Assembly: GCF_900066015.1 (NCBI RefSeq)
Contig: NZ_LN890656.1
Location: 310,001-374,000 of the forward strand
Direction of reading: 5' to 3'
Source: Candidatus Promineifilum breve
GTDB lineage: Bacteria > Chloroflexota > Anaerolineae > Promineifilales > Promineifilaceae
Length of the DNA stretch: 64,000 nucleotides
Shown here: one piece after another, positions 50,171-59,340 of the stretch
Layout of the letters: every line of letters starts with the position of its first letter
Numbering within the stretch: the stretch's first letter is position 1
Made by a program: the position numbers and the translations under genes
The notes under the pieces: generated by a model
Database searches by the model: none
Told to the model about the DNA's origin: nothing
Seen by the model: only the letters and a program-made list of their open reading frames with translations

Positions 50171-51193
50171 ATGAATAAGCGAATTGTGACGATGATGATT
50201 GTGGCGCTGGCCTTGCTGGCGCTGGCGGCGACGGCCGTTCTGGCCCGTGAAGCGCCGGAGCTGGGCGGTGGGGCGGCTAACGAGGCTCGCCTGCGTAAGC
50301 CGATGGTTAGCCGAGGCGGGCTGATCGGGTTGTTGCTTGCCAGGCAGGACGACGACAACGCCAATGACAATGGCGGCGATGACAATGCCAATGATAATGG
50401 CGATGATGATAACGGGAACGATAACGATAGCGACGACAACGCCAATGACAATGGCGACGATGACAACGCCAATGACAATGGCGACGATGACAACGCCAAC
50501 GACAATGGCGATGATGACAACGCCAACGACAATGGCGACGACGACAACGCCAACGACAACGGCGGCGATGACGATGACGACAACGCCAACGACAACGGCG
50601 ATGACGACGACAACGCCAATGATAATGGCGATGATGATAACGGGAACGATAACGATAGCGACAACGATAGCGATAGCGACGACAACGCCAATGACAATGG
50701 CGACGATGACAACGCCAACGATAATGACGATGACGACAACGCCAACGACAACCACGATGACGACGATAACGCCAACGACAATGGCGACGATGACAACGCC
50801 AACGACAATGGCGACGACGATAGCGGGAACGATAACGATAGCGACAACGATAGCGATAGCGACGACAACGCCAACGACAACGGCGATGATGACGACAACG
50901 CCAACGACAATGGCGACGACGACAACGCCAACGACAATGGCGACGACGACAACGCCAACGACAATGGCGATGACGATATGAACGACAACGGCGACGACAA
51001 CGGCGACGACAACGGCAACGATAACGATAGCGACAACGATAGCGACGACAACGATAGCGACGACAACGATAGCGACGATAACGATAACGACGACGACGAC
51101 AACAGCGGCCCCGGCGGCGGCGATGACGACGACGACGATGACGATGACGACGATGACGACAACAGCGGCTCAGGTGGCGGCGACAACGACTGA
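50171..51193 (+). CDS. Secreted Asp/Asn-repeat protein
   Basis: The 340-residue protein starts with a signal peptide (NKRIVTMMIVALALLALAAT) and a short unique segment (REAPELGGGAANEARLRKPM). About 280 residues of DDNANDNGDDDNANDNG-type repeats follow, ending NSGSGGGDND. The repeats are encoded by AACGACAATGGCGACGAT and GATAGC-type words related to the intergenic hexamers. Such acidic D/N tracts could bind calcium or form extracellular matrix. The next genes are an ECF sigma factor and a DUF5667 membrane protein ending in a very similar tail. TAGGAGAAAG precedes the ATG. Confidence 0.72.
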   Translation: MNKRIVTMMIVALALLALAATAVLAREAPELGGGAANEARLRKPMVSRGGLIGLLLARQDDDNANDNGGDDNANDNGDDDNGNDNDSDDNANDNGDDDNANDNGDDDNANDNGDDDNANDNGDDDNANDNGGDDDDDNANDNGDDDDNANDNGDDDNGNDNDSDNDSDSDDNANDNGDDDNANDNDDDDNANDNHDDDDNANDNGDDDNANDNGDDDSGNDNDSDNDSDSDDNANDNGDDDDNANDNGDDDNANDNGDDDNANDNGDDDMNDNGDDNGDDNGNDNDSDNDSDDNDSDDNDSDDNDNDDDDNSGPGGGDDDDDDDDDDDDDNSGSGGGDND

Positions 51194-51257
51194 CGCACTG
51201 CCCACTGACCACTAACTATCCACTGCCCACTATCCACTTTTCAAGTATCATCGCCTC

Positions 51258-51803
51258 GTGGACGACGAACGGGAACTACTGCGACGGGCCGGCGCCTTCG
51301 ATCAGGAGGCGCTGGCCGTCATTCACGACCGCTACTATCAGGCGGTCTATCGCTTTCTATCGTTTCGGGTGGCCGACCGGCAGACGGCTGAAGACCTGGC
51401 CTCCGAAGTTTTCATCCGCTTCCTGAGTGCTCTGCGCGACCGCAGCGCCCCGCCCAACACGATTCGCGGCTGGCTCTTCGGTGCGGCGCGCAACGTGTTG
51501 AAAGAGCAATATCGCCAACAACGCCGGCTGAACCTGGCCGAACTGGACGAGACGATTGGCGGCAACGACACGCCGGAGAAACGGCTGATGGAGCGACTGG
51601 ACAAGGACGAGTTGAGCCGGGCCATCGGCGAACTGACGGCCGAGCAGCAGGACGTGCTGGCCCTGCGCTTCGGCTATGAGATGCCCATCAAGGACGTGGC
51701 GGAAACGGTGAACAAGAGCGAAGGATCGGTCAAGATGTTGCAGGCGCGGGCCATTGCCGCCCTGACGCGCCGCCTGAATGGGCCGGGGACGGATGGGCGA
51801 TGA
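51258..51803 (+). CDS. ECF-type RNA polymerase sigma factor
   Basis: The 181-residue protein has sigma region 2 (AVYRFLSFRVADRQTAEDLA, then SEVFIRFL) and region 4 (LTAEQQDVLALRFGYEMPIK, then VAETVNKSEGSVKMLQARA), and no region 3, as in ECF factors. The start is a GTG at 51258, with DDERELLRRAGAFDQEALAV giving the usual ECF N-terminus. Its stop overlaps the ATG of the next gene by 4 bases (ATGA), so the pair is translationally coupled. A word array of ACTGACCAC/TGCCCACT type (51200-51237) precedes it. Confidence 0.92.
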   Translation: MDDERELLRRAGAFDQEALAVIHDRYYQAVYRFLSFRVADRQTAEDLASEVFIRFLSALRDRSAPPNTIRGWLFGAARNVLKEQYRQQRRLNLAELDETIGGNDTPEKRLMERLDKDELSRAIGELTAEQQDVLALRFGYEMPIKDVAETVNKSEGSVKMLQARAIAALTRRLNGPGTDGR

Positions 51804-53098
51804 ACGACATGGACGACAACGTACTCATCGAAGTCTTGGACCTGCTGGCGAGCGGGCTGCCTATCGACGCCATCGTCGCCCGCTATCCGGCGCAGGCTGC
51901 CGAGCTGCGGCCGTTCCTGCTGACGGCCGCCGCGCTGGGTCGCCTGGCCGAGCAGCCGACGCTGGACGCCCAGGCGCAATCGCAACGCGCCTTTCTGGCT
52001 GCCGCCGGGGAGATGGCCGCCACCCAACCACGACCGACGGCCGCCGGTTGGTGGCGGCGGCTGCTGGCCCCGGCGCTGGCCCTGCTGCTGGTCGTTTTTC
52101 TGGGCGGGGTGGGGCTGGTGGGGGCTTCGGCCGCCGCCGCGCCGGGGGATGCGCTCTATGGGACCAAGCGCCTCATCGAAGACGTGCGGCTGAATCTGAC
52201 CGGCGACCCGGAGCGGGCGGCGGCGCTGCGCGAGCAGTTCCGTCTGGAGCGCGTGGACGAGATCGAGCGGCTGCTGGTCGAGGGCCGAGAGGTGGCGGTG
52301 AGCCTGACCGGGCCGATTGAGGCCATCGACGGGCTGCGCTGGACGGTGGCCGGGCTGCCGGTGGTCGTGGGGGCCGATACGGTGATCGACGGCGCGCCGG
52401 CCGTGGGGGCGCTGGCCCAGGTGGACGGCCGCACCGGCCAGGGCGGCGTGGTGGCCGAGCGGGTGGTCGTGCTGGTGGGCGGGCCGCCGGCCGAACCGAC
52501 CCCGCCGCCGTCAGAGGACGGCGGCGACGGGGAGATGGAGGGCGGCAACAACGACGCCCCGGCCGTGACGCCCAGCCTGCCCCCGGCGGCGACGCCGACG
52601 AATATGGCCACGGCCACGCCGCCACCCGCCGCCACCACGTCGCCGGCGGTGACGGCCTTGTTTACGGCGACCGCGCCCGCAACCGTCCCGCCCATGGGGG
52701 AGGGGACGGCCACGCCGCCGCCGACGCTGCCGGCCACCGCGTCGTTGCCGCCGACACCGCCGGCTACGGATTCACCGCCTTCTACGGTAACGCCGCCGCC
52801 CACGCCGCCACCCTCGGCGACCCCGCCGCCCACGGCCACGCCGCCGCCCTCGGCCACGCCGGATGATGACAACGGCAACGACAACGACGATAACGGGAAC
52901 GACAACGACGACAACGGGAACGATAACGACAACGATAACGGCAACGGCAACGACAACGACGACAATGACAACGGCGGAGGCGATAACGGCAATGACAACG
53001 ATAACAGCGGCAGCGGGGGAGGCGATAACGATAACGACAACGAAAGCGAAAGCGACAACGACAACAACAGCGGCAGCGGCGGCAGCGACAACGATTGA
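51800..53098 (+). CDS. DUF5667 membrane protein coupled to the ECF sigma factor, with D/N-repeat tail
   Basis: The N-terminal ~70 residues (VLIEVLDLLASGLPIDAIVA, then RYPAQAAELRPFL) are cytoplasmic. One membrane helix follows (LLAPALALLLVVFLGGVGLV), then the DUF5667 signature PGDALYGTKRLIEDVRLNLT, a DUF5666-like beta domain (VSLTGPIEAIDGLRWTVAGL), a Pro/Thr/Ala-rich stalk and a D/N-repeat tail ending NSGSGGSDND. The 4-bp overlap with the ECF gene indicates an anti-sigma-like partner. The extracellular tail resembles the secreted protein at 50171, hinting that envelope D/N matrix is sensed. This regulatory link is inferred. Confidence 0.82.
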   Translation: MNDMDDNVLIEVLDLLASGLPIDAIVARYPAQAAELRPFLLTAAALGRLAEQPTLDAQAQSQRAFLAAAGEMAATQPRPTAAGWWRRLLAPALALLLVVFLGGVGLVGASAAAAPGDALYGTKRLIEDVRLNLTGDPERAAALREQFRLERVDEIERLLVEGREVAVSLTGPIEAIDGLRWTVAGLPVVVGADTVIDGAPAVGALAQVDGRTGQGGVVAERVVVLVGGPPAEPTPPPSEDGGDGEMEGGNNDAPAVTPSLPPAATPTNMATATPPPAATTSPAVTALFTATAPATVPPMGEGTATPPPTLPATASLPPTPPATDSPPSTVTPPPTPPPSATPPPTATPPPSATPDDDNGNDNDDNGNDNDDNGNDNDNDNGNGNDNDDNDNGGGDNGNDNDNSGSGGGDNDNDNESESDNDNNSGSGGSDND

Positions 53099-53111
53099 CG
53101 GCTGACGTCGC

Positions 53112-54863
53112 ATGAGACGAACCATGACTGGAGAAATGAAAACGACGCGCGACGGGCAGAACCCTCTCCTAACCTCCCCCGAGGGGAGAGGGACAAGCGC
53201 GGACGAGCAGAAACCTCTCCTAACCTCTCCCGGGGGGAGAGGGACAAGAGTCGCCGCGCTGGAGGCGACCGCCGACGGCCGACGGCCAACCACCAATCAG
53301 CCTGGAGACCCTCTCACCCCTGCTCCCCTGCTCCCCCGCTCCCCTGCGCTTTCAATCCTTGCCACCGCCATCGGCCTCTTCGCCGTCGCCGTCGCCCTCT
53401 TCGCCGCCATCCAGTGGGCCACGCCGGGGATTGTGGGCAATGACGGCTATTACCACATCAAGATGGGCTATCTGATGCGGCAGGAGGGGCTGACCCCGGC
53501 GTTCGAGGCGCTGCCCAACACCATCCTGAATGCCGAGGCGTATTACGACCACCATTTGCTGTTCCACCTGTTCCTGGCCCCCTTTGCCGGAGTCGATCCG
53601 GCGGCCGACGGCGGGGCGGCCCTGACGCGCGGGGCCAAGCTGGCCGCGGTGGTGTTGCCGGCGCTGGCTGTGGTGGCTGTGTGGTGGCTGTTGCGCGGGC
53701 AGGGTGTGGCTTATGCCGCTGTCTGGGCGCTGGGGCTGTTCGCCGTGTCCGAGGCGTTCCTCTACCGCATGAGCATGGGCCGGGCGCAGGCGGGGGCGGT
53801 CATCTTTTTGGCGCTGGCCTTGCATTGGCTGCTGAACGGGCGGCACAAGTGGCTGGCCCCGCTCGGTTTCCTCTTCGTCTGGTTCTACAACGCCTTTCCG
53901 CTGCTGCTGGTGGTGGCCGGGGTCTACGTGGTGGCGGTATTCATGTTGGAGCGGCGCGTGGCCTGGGGGGCGATGGCCTTTCCGGCGGTGGGCATCGCCC
54001 TGGGGCTGCTCATCAACCCGTATTTCCCGGAGAACGTCGTCTTCATCGCCGGTCATCTGCTGCCCAAGGTCGGCGCGTCGGTCGTGCCGGTGGGCAACGA
54101 GTGGTCGCCCTACGAGACGTGGACGCTGGCGACCAATTCAGCCGGGGCGCTGGTGGCGGTGCTGCTGGGGGCATTGGCGTTGGGCTGGCGGGAGGAGCGC
54201 ATCGATTTGGCGTCGCTGGTGGGGCTGGGGCTAGTGGGCGTGTTCGGGCTGATGGTCTTCAAGTCGCGCCGCTTTGTGGAGTACTTTCCGGTGATGGCCC
54301 TGTTGTTTTTGGCGTTCAGTAGCGCGCCGTTGCTGGGTCGGGTGGTGGGAAAGAGGGAAGAATTAAACACGGATGGGCACGGGTTTAACGGATTTTACGG
54401 ATTAGGGTTGGTTGTTATTGTGGCGTTGGCGTTGGGTGGATTAGTTTACATAACGGTGCGGGACGCCCGTGGGCTGGTGGCCGATTCGCGACCGGCCGAT
54501 CTCTACGCCGGGGCGATGCTCTTTCTGCGGGCCGAGGGGGAGAAACGCGACGGCGACGTGACCGTCTTCCAGACCGACTGGGACGATTTCACCCGCCAGT
54601 TTTTCTACTACGACCAGGCGCGCTACATCAATGGGCTGGACCCGACGTTTATGCAGCTCCACGACGCCGCGCTCTATGACGAATGGGTAGACATCACGCG
54701 CGGCCGGGTGGATTCGCCGGGGCAGGCCATCCGCGACCGCTTCGGGGCGCAATTCGTCTTCAGCGATGTGGGGCACGAGGGCTTTCTGGCGGCCGCGGCC
54801 GATGACCCGCTGCTGCGCGAGATCTATCGTGACGAATACGCGGTCGTTTTCGCTGTCCAATAG
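53112..54863 (+). CDS. GT-C-like multispanning membrane protein with repeat-encoded N-terminus
   Basis: After ~78 residues, the protein resembles GT-C glycosyltransferases or STT3-like proteins. It starts a membrane helix at LSILATAIGLFAVAVALFAA, then has GNDGYYHIKMGYLMRQEGL, a DxxYYH-type catalytic loop, ~10 further helices and a soluble C-terminal domain (VTVFQTDWDDFTRQFFYYDQ). A lipid-linked sugar transfer role is plausible but unproven. Residues ~14-78 (PLLTSPEGRG, PLLTSPGGRG, APLLPRSPA) are encoded by CCTCTCC hairpins and CCCCTGCTC words (53155-53345). Residues ~413-433 (REELNTDGHGFNGF) come from a GAATTAAACACGGATGG repeat. The true original start is unclear. Confidence 0.68.
   Translation: MRRTMTGEMKTTRDGQNPLLTSPEGRGTSADEQKPLLTSPGGRGTRVAALEATADGRRPTTNQPGDPLTPAPLLPRSPALSILATAIGLFAVAVALFAAIQWATPGIVGNDGYYHIKMGYLMRQEGLTPAFEALPNTILNAEAYYDHHLLFHLFLAPFAGVDPAADGGAALTRGAKLAAVVLPALAVVAVWWLLRGQGVAYAAVWALGLFAVSEAFLYRMSMGRAQAGAVIFLALALHWLLNGRHKWLAPLGFLFVWFYNAFPLLLVVAGVYVVAVFMLERRVAWGAMAFPAVGIALGLLINPYFPENVVFIAGHLLPKVGASVVPVGNEWSPYETWTLATNSAGALVAVLLGALALGWREERIDLASLVGLGLVGVFGLMVFKSRRFVEYFPVMALLFLAFSSAPLLGRVVGKREELNTDGHGFNGFYGLGLVVIVALALGGLVYITVRDARGLVADSRPADLYAGAMLFLRAEGEKRDGDVTVFQTDWDDFTRQFFYYDQARYINGLDPTFMQLHDAALYDEWVDITRGRVDSPGQAIRDRFGAQFVFSDVGHEGFLAAAADDPLLREIYRDEYAVVFAVQ
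53155..53345. repeat. CCTCTCC hairpins and CCCCTGCTC words at the start of the GT-C gene
   Basis: Two hairpins of the type CCTAACCTCCCCCGAGGGGAG / GGGAGAGGG (cut to parts: CCTCTCCTAACC and GGGGGGAGAGGG) are followed by CTGCTCCCCTGCTCCCCCGC. The array is in frame with the downstream gene. Confidence 0.78.
54350..54412. repeat. ACACGGATGGGCACGG/TTTAACGGATT words inside the GT-C gene
   Basis: GAAGAATTAAACACGGATGG and GTTTAACGGATTTTACGGAT match the intergenic words at 54886-55178 and 55785-55868. They are translated between two membrane helices. Confidence 0.75.
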
Positions 54864-54885
54864 CCGTGGGGCTGCGTATAGTTGG

Positions 54886-55178
54886 CAGAGGAAGAATTGG
54901 CTACGGATTATTACGGACGGAACTGATGGTGGAACGATTTTCAATCCGTTCAATCCGTGAAATCTGTTTAGTACAGAGGAAGAATTGGCTACGGATTATT
55001 ACGGACGGAACTGATGGTGGAACGATTTTCAATCCGTTCAATCCGTGAAATCTGTTTAGTACAGAGGAAGAATTGGCTACGGATTTTAACGGACGGAACG
55101 GATGGCGGAACGATTGATCATCCCGTTCGATCCGTGTCCTTCCGTGAAATCCGTGTCCATCCGTGTTTAATTCTTCCA
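54886..55178. repeat. Three ~88-bp tandem units of GAAGAATTGGCTACGG type
   Basis: Units start at 54886, 54974 and 55062. The first two are essentially identical and the third diverges and extends. Each joins GAAGAATTGGCTACGGATT to AATCCGTTCAATCCGTGAAA, so the units also fold. The block separates the GT-C and heme-protein genes. Confidence 0.85.
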
Positions 55179-55212
55179 CCCGCACCGTAAACGACATTGT
55201 GAGGCTAAAACC

Positions 55213-55752
55213 ATGCGCCGCAACTTATTGATCGCCATCGCCGTCCTGATCGCCGGGTTCCTGTTGCTGCAACTCATCCCCTACGGCCGCGCCCACGATA
55301 ACCCGCCGCTGGTGAGCGAGCCGAATTGGGACAGCCCCCAGACGCGGGAACTGGCCCAGCGGGCGTGCTTCGATTGTCACAGCCACCAAACTGTCTGGCC
55401 GTGGTATGCCAACGTCGCCCCCGTGTCGTGGCTGGTGCAGCGCGACGTGGCGCACGGCCGCGAGCACCTCAACTTCTCCGACTGGAACCAGAGCCACGAC
55501 GAGCACGGCCACGAAGGACACGCCGCCGAAGAACTGATCGAGGTGCTGCGTGAGGGAACCATGCCGCCCCGCAACTACTTGCTCAACCACCCCGAGGCCC
55601 GCCTGAGCGACGCCGAACGGGCAGCGCTCATCGAAGGGCTGGCGGCCACGGCCGACCTGTCGCCCGTGGCCGGGGAAGAGGCCCACGACGACGAGGCTGA
55701 GCACACGGAAGAGGCCGAGCACGACGAAGAAGAGAGCCGCGACGATTATTAA
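55213..55752 (+). CDS. Heme-binding domain (Haem_bd) protein
   Basis: The 179-residue protein has an N-terminal membrane anchor (NLLIAIAVLIAGFLLLQLIP) and a cytochrome-c-type CxxCH heme site in RACFDCHSHQTVWPWY. This is the signature of the Haem_bd (PF14376-like) family. The partner motif is EGTMPPRNYLLNHPEARLS, whose Met may be the distal ligand. The C-terminus is a His/Glu/Asp-rich tail (EEAEHDEEESRDDY). It should sit on the outer face of the membrane and take part in electron transfer. It stands alone between repeats. ATG 55213 directly precedes the anchor. Confidence 0.85.
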   Translation: MRRNLLIAIAVLIAGFLLLQLIPYGRAHDNPPLVSEPNWDSPQTRELAQRACFDCHSHQTVWPWYANVAPVSWLVQRDVAHGREHLNFSDWNQSHDEHGHEGHAAEELIEVLREGTMPPRNYLLNHPEARLSDAERAALIEGLAATADLSPVAGEEAHDDEAEHTEEAEHDEEESRDDY

Positions 55753-55784
55753 CCGTGAGCGTGTTCGTTGTTGATATCAAATGA

Positions 55785-55868
55785 TTAACCACGGATTAAA
55801 CGGATTAGACGGATGAACACGGATTAAACATTGATTCCGTGTTAATCCGTCTAAACCGTGAAAATCCG
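55785..55868. repeat. ACCACGGATTAAACGGATT palindrome
   Basis: AACCACGGATTAAACGGATT words (55785-55824) are mirrored by AATCCGTCTAAACCGTGAAA / ATCCGTGG (55845-55871). The hairpin sits between convergent genes, ending 6 bases before the cyclase stop. Confidence 0.82.
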
Positions 55869-55876
55869 TGGCTAAA

Positions 55877-58800
55877 TCATTCCAGAATTTCAGCCACCAC
55901 CGCCTCCAATTCGGCCGCCGGGCCATCCGCCGCCTCGCCCCATTCGGTCAGGAGCGCGGCGATCTGTGGCCGGGTCTGGTTTTCGGTGGCCGGGTGGGCC
56001 AGCACCAGCCGCACCACCTCGGCTGCCCGCGCCCGCTCGCCCGTCGCCGCCAGATAGCGGCCGTAGACGAACAGCATCACCGTGACGCGCGGCAATAGCC
56101 CCAGCCGCCAGGCCAGCGCCAGCCCCTCGGCCAAATCGCGGCGGGCGGCCGGCCAGTCGCCCCGGTCAACGCCCGCCTCGGCCAGATTGCCCAAGGCCAT
56201 GACCACCTGCTCCGAGCGGCCCAGTTCGCGGTAGTGGGCCAGCGCCGCGCGGTAATGGTCGAGGCCGCCGCCGGGGTCGCCCTGGCGATGGGCCAGCGCC
56301 CCCAGGTTCATCAGCGCCGTCGCCTCGCGCTCCAGATTGCCGTTGCCGCGGGCCAGTTCCAGACACGTCTCGTAGTAGGCGCGGGCTGTGTCCAGATCGC
56401 CGCGCAGATAGGCCATCGTGCCCAGCCGATTGAGGGCCATCAACTCCAGCGTCGTATTGCCCACGGCGCGGGCCAGGGTCAGACTCTCGGTGACGTAGGT
56501 CTGGAGCGTCGCCAGATCGCCCATCTTCCAGGCCACGTCGGCCACGCCATAGAGCACCTGGGCCAGCGTGTCGGGGTCGGCGGCGCGGGCCAGCGGCAGC
56601 CCGTAGGCCAGCAACATGCGGGCGTGAGCATAATCGCCACGACTGATGGCCACCCGGCTGAGCCAGTAGAGGGCGTTGGCCTGGCCGTGGACGTCACCGG
56701 CGCGGCGGGCGGCATCGCGGGCGAAGAAGAGGGCGCGCTCGGCGGCCGGGAAATCGCCCAGATTCCAGCACACCGCGCCTAACTTCAGCCGTAGCTCGGC
56801 CTGCTCCCGCTCGTCGGGGCGCAGGGTCAGCGCCCGCTCGAAGGCGGCGCGGGCCGATTGGTAAGCGCCGCTGCGTTGGGCGGCGTCGCCGGAGCGCTCC
56901 AGGTAGGCGGCGGCGCGGGCATCGGCCCCGGCCAGGATGTAGTGCTCGGCGATGAGGCCCAGGTATTCGGCCAACCGCGCCCCGGCGTTGACCTCCAGCC
57001 AGCGGGCGACGCGGGCGTGGTGGCGCTTGCGGTCGCGGATGAGCACCGTCTCGTAGGCCACCTCGCGCAGCAGATTGTGGCGAAAGGTGTACTCCTCGGT
57101 GCCGGCGAAGGCCGGGCGGTCGCGCCGGGTGATGAGTTCGCGCGCGGCCAGGGCGGCCAGGGTGCGGCTCAGCGCCTCGGTTGAAGCCGCCGCCGCCGGA
57201 TCATCGGGCGCGTCGGGGTTCTTGGCGGCCGAGGTCTGGCCCAGCAGAGCGTGGACGGCGTTGTCCCAGAAGACGCGGCCGACGACCGCCGCCCGCTGCA
57301 AGACGGCCTGCTCGGGCGGCGTCAGGGCATCGAGGCGGGCCTGCAACAGGGCCGTCAGCGTCGGCGGCACGCGCACCGCGCCCAGCATGGCCTCGTGGAT
57401 GATCCACCGTTCGGGGTGGGGGGGCAGCGCCGCGCCGGCCGGTTCGCGGGCGATGACCCCCTGCTCCACCAGCGTCTTGATCAGCTCCTCGATGTAGAAC
57501 GGGTTGCCCTGGGCCTCGCGCACGACCAGAGCGCGCAGGGCTTCGGGCACGCGGTCGGCGCGCTGCATGATCTCGTCCACCAGGGCGCGGCTGCCGGGGT
57601 CATCGAGCGGCGACAGGCGGATTTCAAGAGTGCCGGGCAGCCCCTGGCCCCAGTGCGGCCGGCGCTCATAGAGGGATGGCCGGGTCAGGCAGATCAGCAG
57701 CAGGTGGGCATCGGGCACGGCCTGGGCCAGACTTTCGATGAGGTCGAGCGAGGAGTCATCGGCCCAATGGATGTCCTCCAGCAGGACGGCCAGGCCGCGC
57801 TCCTGGGCCAACACGCGGGCGTAGCGCAGGAAATGGGCCTGGGCCAGCGCGGCGAAATCGGGGCTGCCGGACAGGCGGGCCACCGATGGGCTGGCCGAGA
57901 AGTCGAAGCCCAGCCAGTGGCCGACGACGTCGGCGGCGTGGCGGTTGGGCGATTCGGCCGTTTCGTCCACGGGCGCGCCGGTTTGGGCGACGGCGTTCGC
58001 CGGGCTGCCGACGCCCGTTGGGCCGCCAACGCCTGCTGATGCGGCAACGCCCGCCGGGCTGCCGGCGCCCGTTGCTCCCGCAACGCCCGTTGCTCCGGCA
58101 ACGACCATGCCCCGCCGAAACTTGCTGAGGGCCACCGCCGGGCTGTCGCTATCGAGGATGTCGAAGCGAAAGGCCAGCAGATCGCGCCACAGGCTATGGG
58201 GCACGCTTTGCAGGGCGGGGGTGGCTCGGCCCTTGAAGTAGCGTACCAGCTCCGGGCGCAACTCGACCCAGTTGTCGAACTCATAGAGCAGGCGGCTTTT
58301 GCCCACGCCGGCATCGCCGACGATGGTGACGACGCGGGTCTGGCCGCCAGCAGCGACTACGTCCTCGAAGGCGGCTTGCAGCGCGGCCAGTTCGGCGTCG
58401 CGGCCGATCATGCGTGTCTCGATGCCCTCGACGCCACGGGTGGGCGAGCGGAAGATGCGCGGCTTGGAGCGCAGCACGGTGTAGACCGGCGTGGCCTCGT
58501 GCCGCCCGCGCACCTGGAGCGGCCCCTGCGGTTGGGCGTCGAAGATGCCGCGCACGTGGCGATAGGTGTTGTGGGCGATGAGGATGCCGCCCAATGGCGC
58601 GGCCTGCTCCAGCCGGTTCGCCAGATTGACCGTGTCGCCCATGGCCGTGAATTCGCGGGTCAGGCCCACCTGGCCCAGCAGCACCGGGCCGGTGTTGATG
58701 CCCACGCGAATTTGCAGGTCGATGCCCGGCGGCAGGCGACCGCGACACGGGCGGCCTCGCCGAATAGTTCGACCTCGGCCTGAATCGCCAGGGCGGCGCG

Positions 58801-59199
58801 CACGGCCTGCTCGGGGTCGTCCTCGCGGGTCGTTTCGCTGCCCCACAGGGCCATGACCGCGTCGCCGATGTGCTTGTCGATGCGCCCGCCGAAGGTCGCC
58901 ACCACGCCGTCGATGCGCTCCCACAGGTCGTTGATCAGTTCGGTCACTTCCTCGGCGTCGCGGCGCTCCGACAGGGCGGTGAAGCCCACGATGTCGGCGA
59001 ACAGGATGGTGGCTTGCTTGCGTTGCTGCTGGGGCGCGGGGCGGGCGGCGGCCTCCAGCGCGTCGAGTTGGGCGCGCATCGAACTGAGCGCGGCATCGAC
59101 CACGGCGTTGCCCAGGATCGGCCGCTGGGCATCGAGGGCCGTTATGGCGGCGCGGAGTTGCGCGGGGTCGCGGGCGGGGTCGGCATCGATCGACGACAT
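55877..59199 (-). CDS. Class III adenylate/guanylate cyclase-ATPase-TPR signalling protein, frameshifted
   Basis: The frame from ATG 59199 encodes a cyclase N-half with both metal sites (ATILFADIVGFTALSERR; KHIGDAVMALWG). Near 58725-58745 it passes to the frame ending at 55877, which continues the cyclase (IDLQIRVGINTGPVLLGQVG, EFTAMGDTVNLANRLEQA). Then come an AAA/NACHT-like ATPase (GDAGVGKSRLL; LAVLLEDIHWADD) and ~400 residues of TPRs. A single missing base restores one ~1107-residue protein. This is either a sequence error or a recent inactivation. Residues encoded by 57955-58112 (GVAGATGAGSPAG type) are a word-repeat insertion in the ATPase. The protein should synthesise cyclic nucleotide under NTP- and partner-controlled regulation. 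Confidence 0.8.
57955..58112. repeat. CAACGCC/GTTGCTCC word array inside the cyclase gene
   Basis: GTTGCTCC, GCAACGCC and CCGGGCTGCC words alternate and partly mirror each other. They encode an Ala/Gly/Thr/Val-rich stretch in the ATPase domain. Confidence 0.65.
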
Positions 59200-59239
59200 C
59201 GACCTGATTGTAGCAGAGGCGGGTTTAATCTTGTAGAAG

Positions 59240-59340
59240 TTAGAATAGAACGCGGATGACGCGGATTTAACGGATTAACGCGGACAAGAAAATTTCTGAT
59301 CCGTGTTTATCCGTCCTATCCGTGTCAATCCGTGGCTAAA
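59240..59340. repeat. GAATAGAACGCGGATGACGC palindrome
   Basis: AACGCGGATGACGCGGATTT words are mirrored by ATCCGTGTTTATCCGTCC and TCAATCCGTGGCTAAATT. The right arm encodes the last residues (NNLATD) and stop of the downstream minus-strand gene. Confidence 0.8.

Noticed and set aside
50053-51237. Ser/Leu-rich frame antisense to the D/N-repeat protein
   Set aside because: It only reflects the complement of hexamer repeats. The plus strand has a signal peptide and ribosome-binding site.
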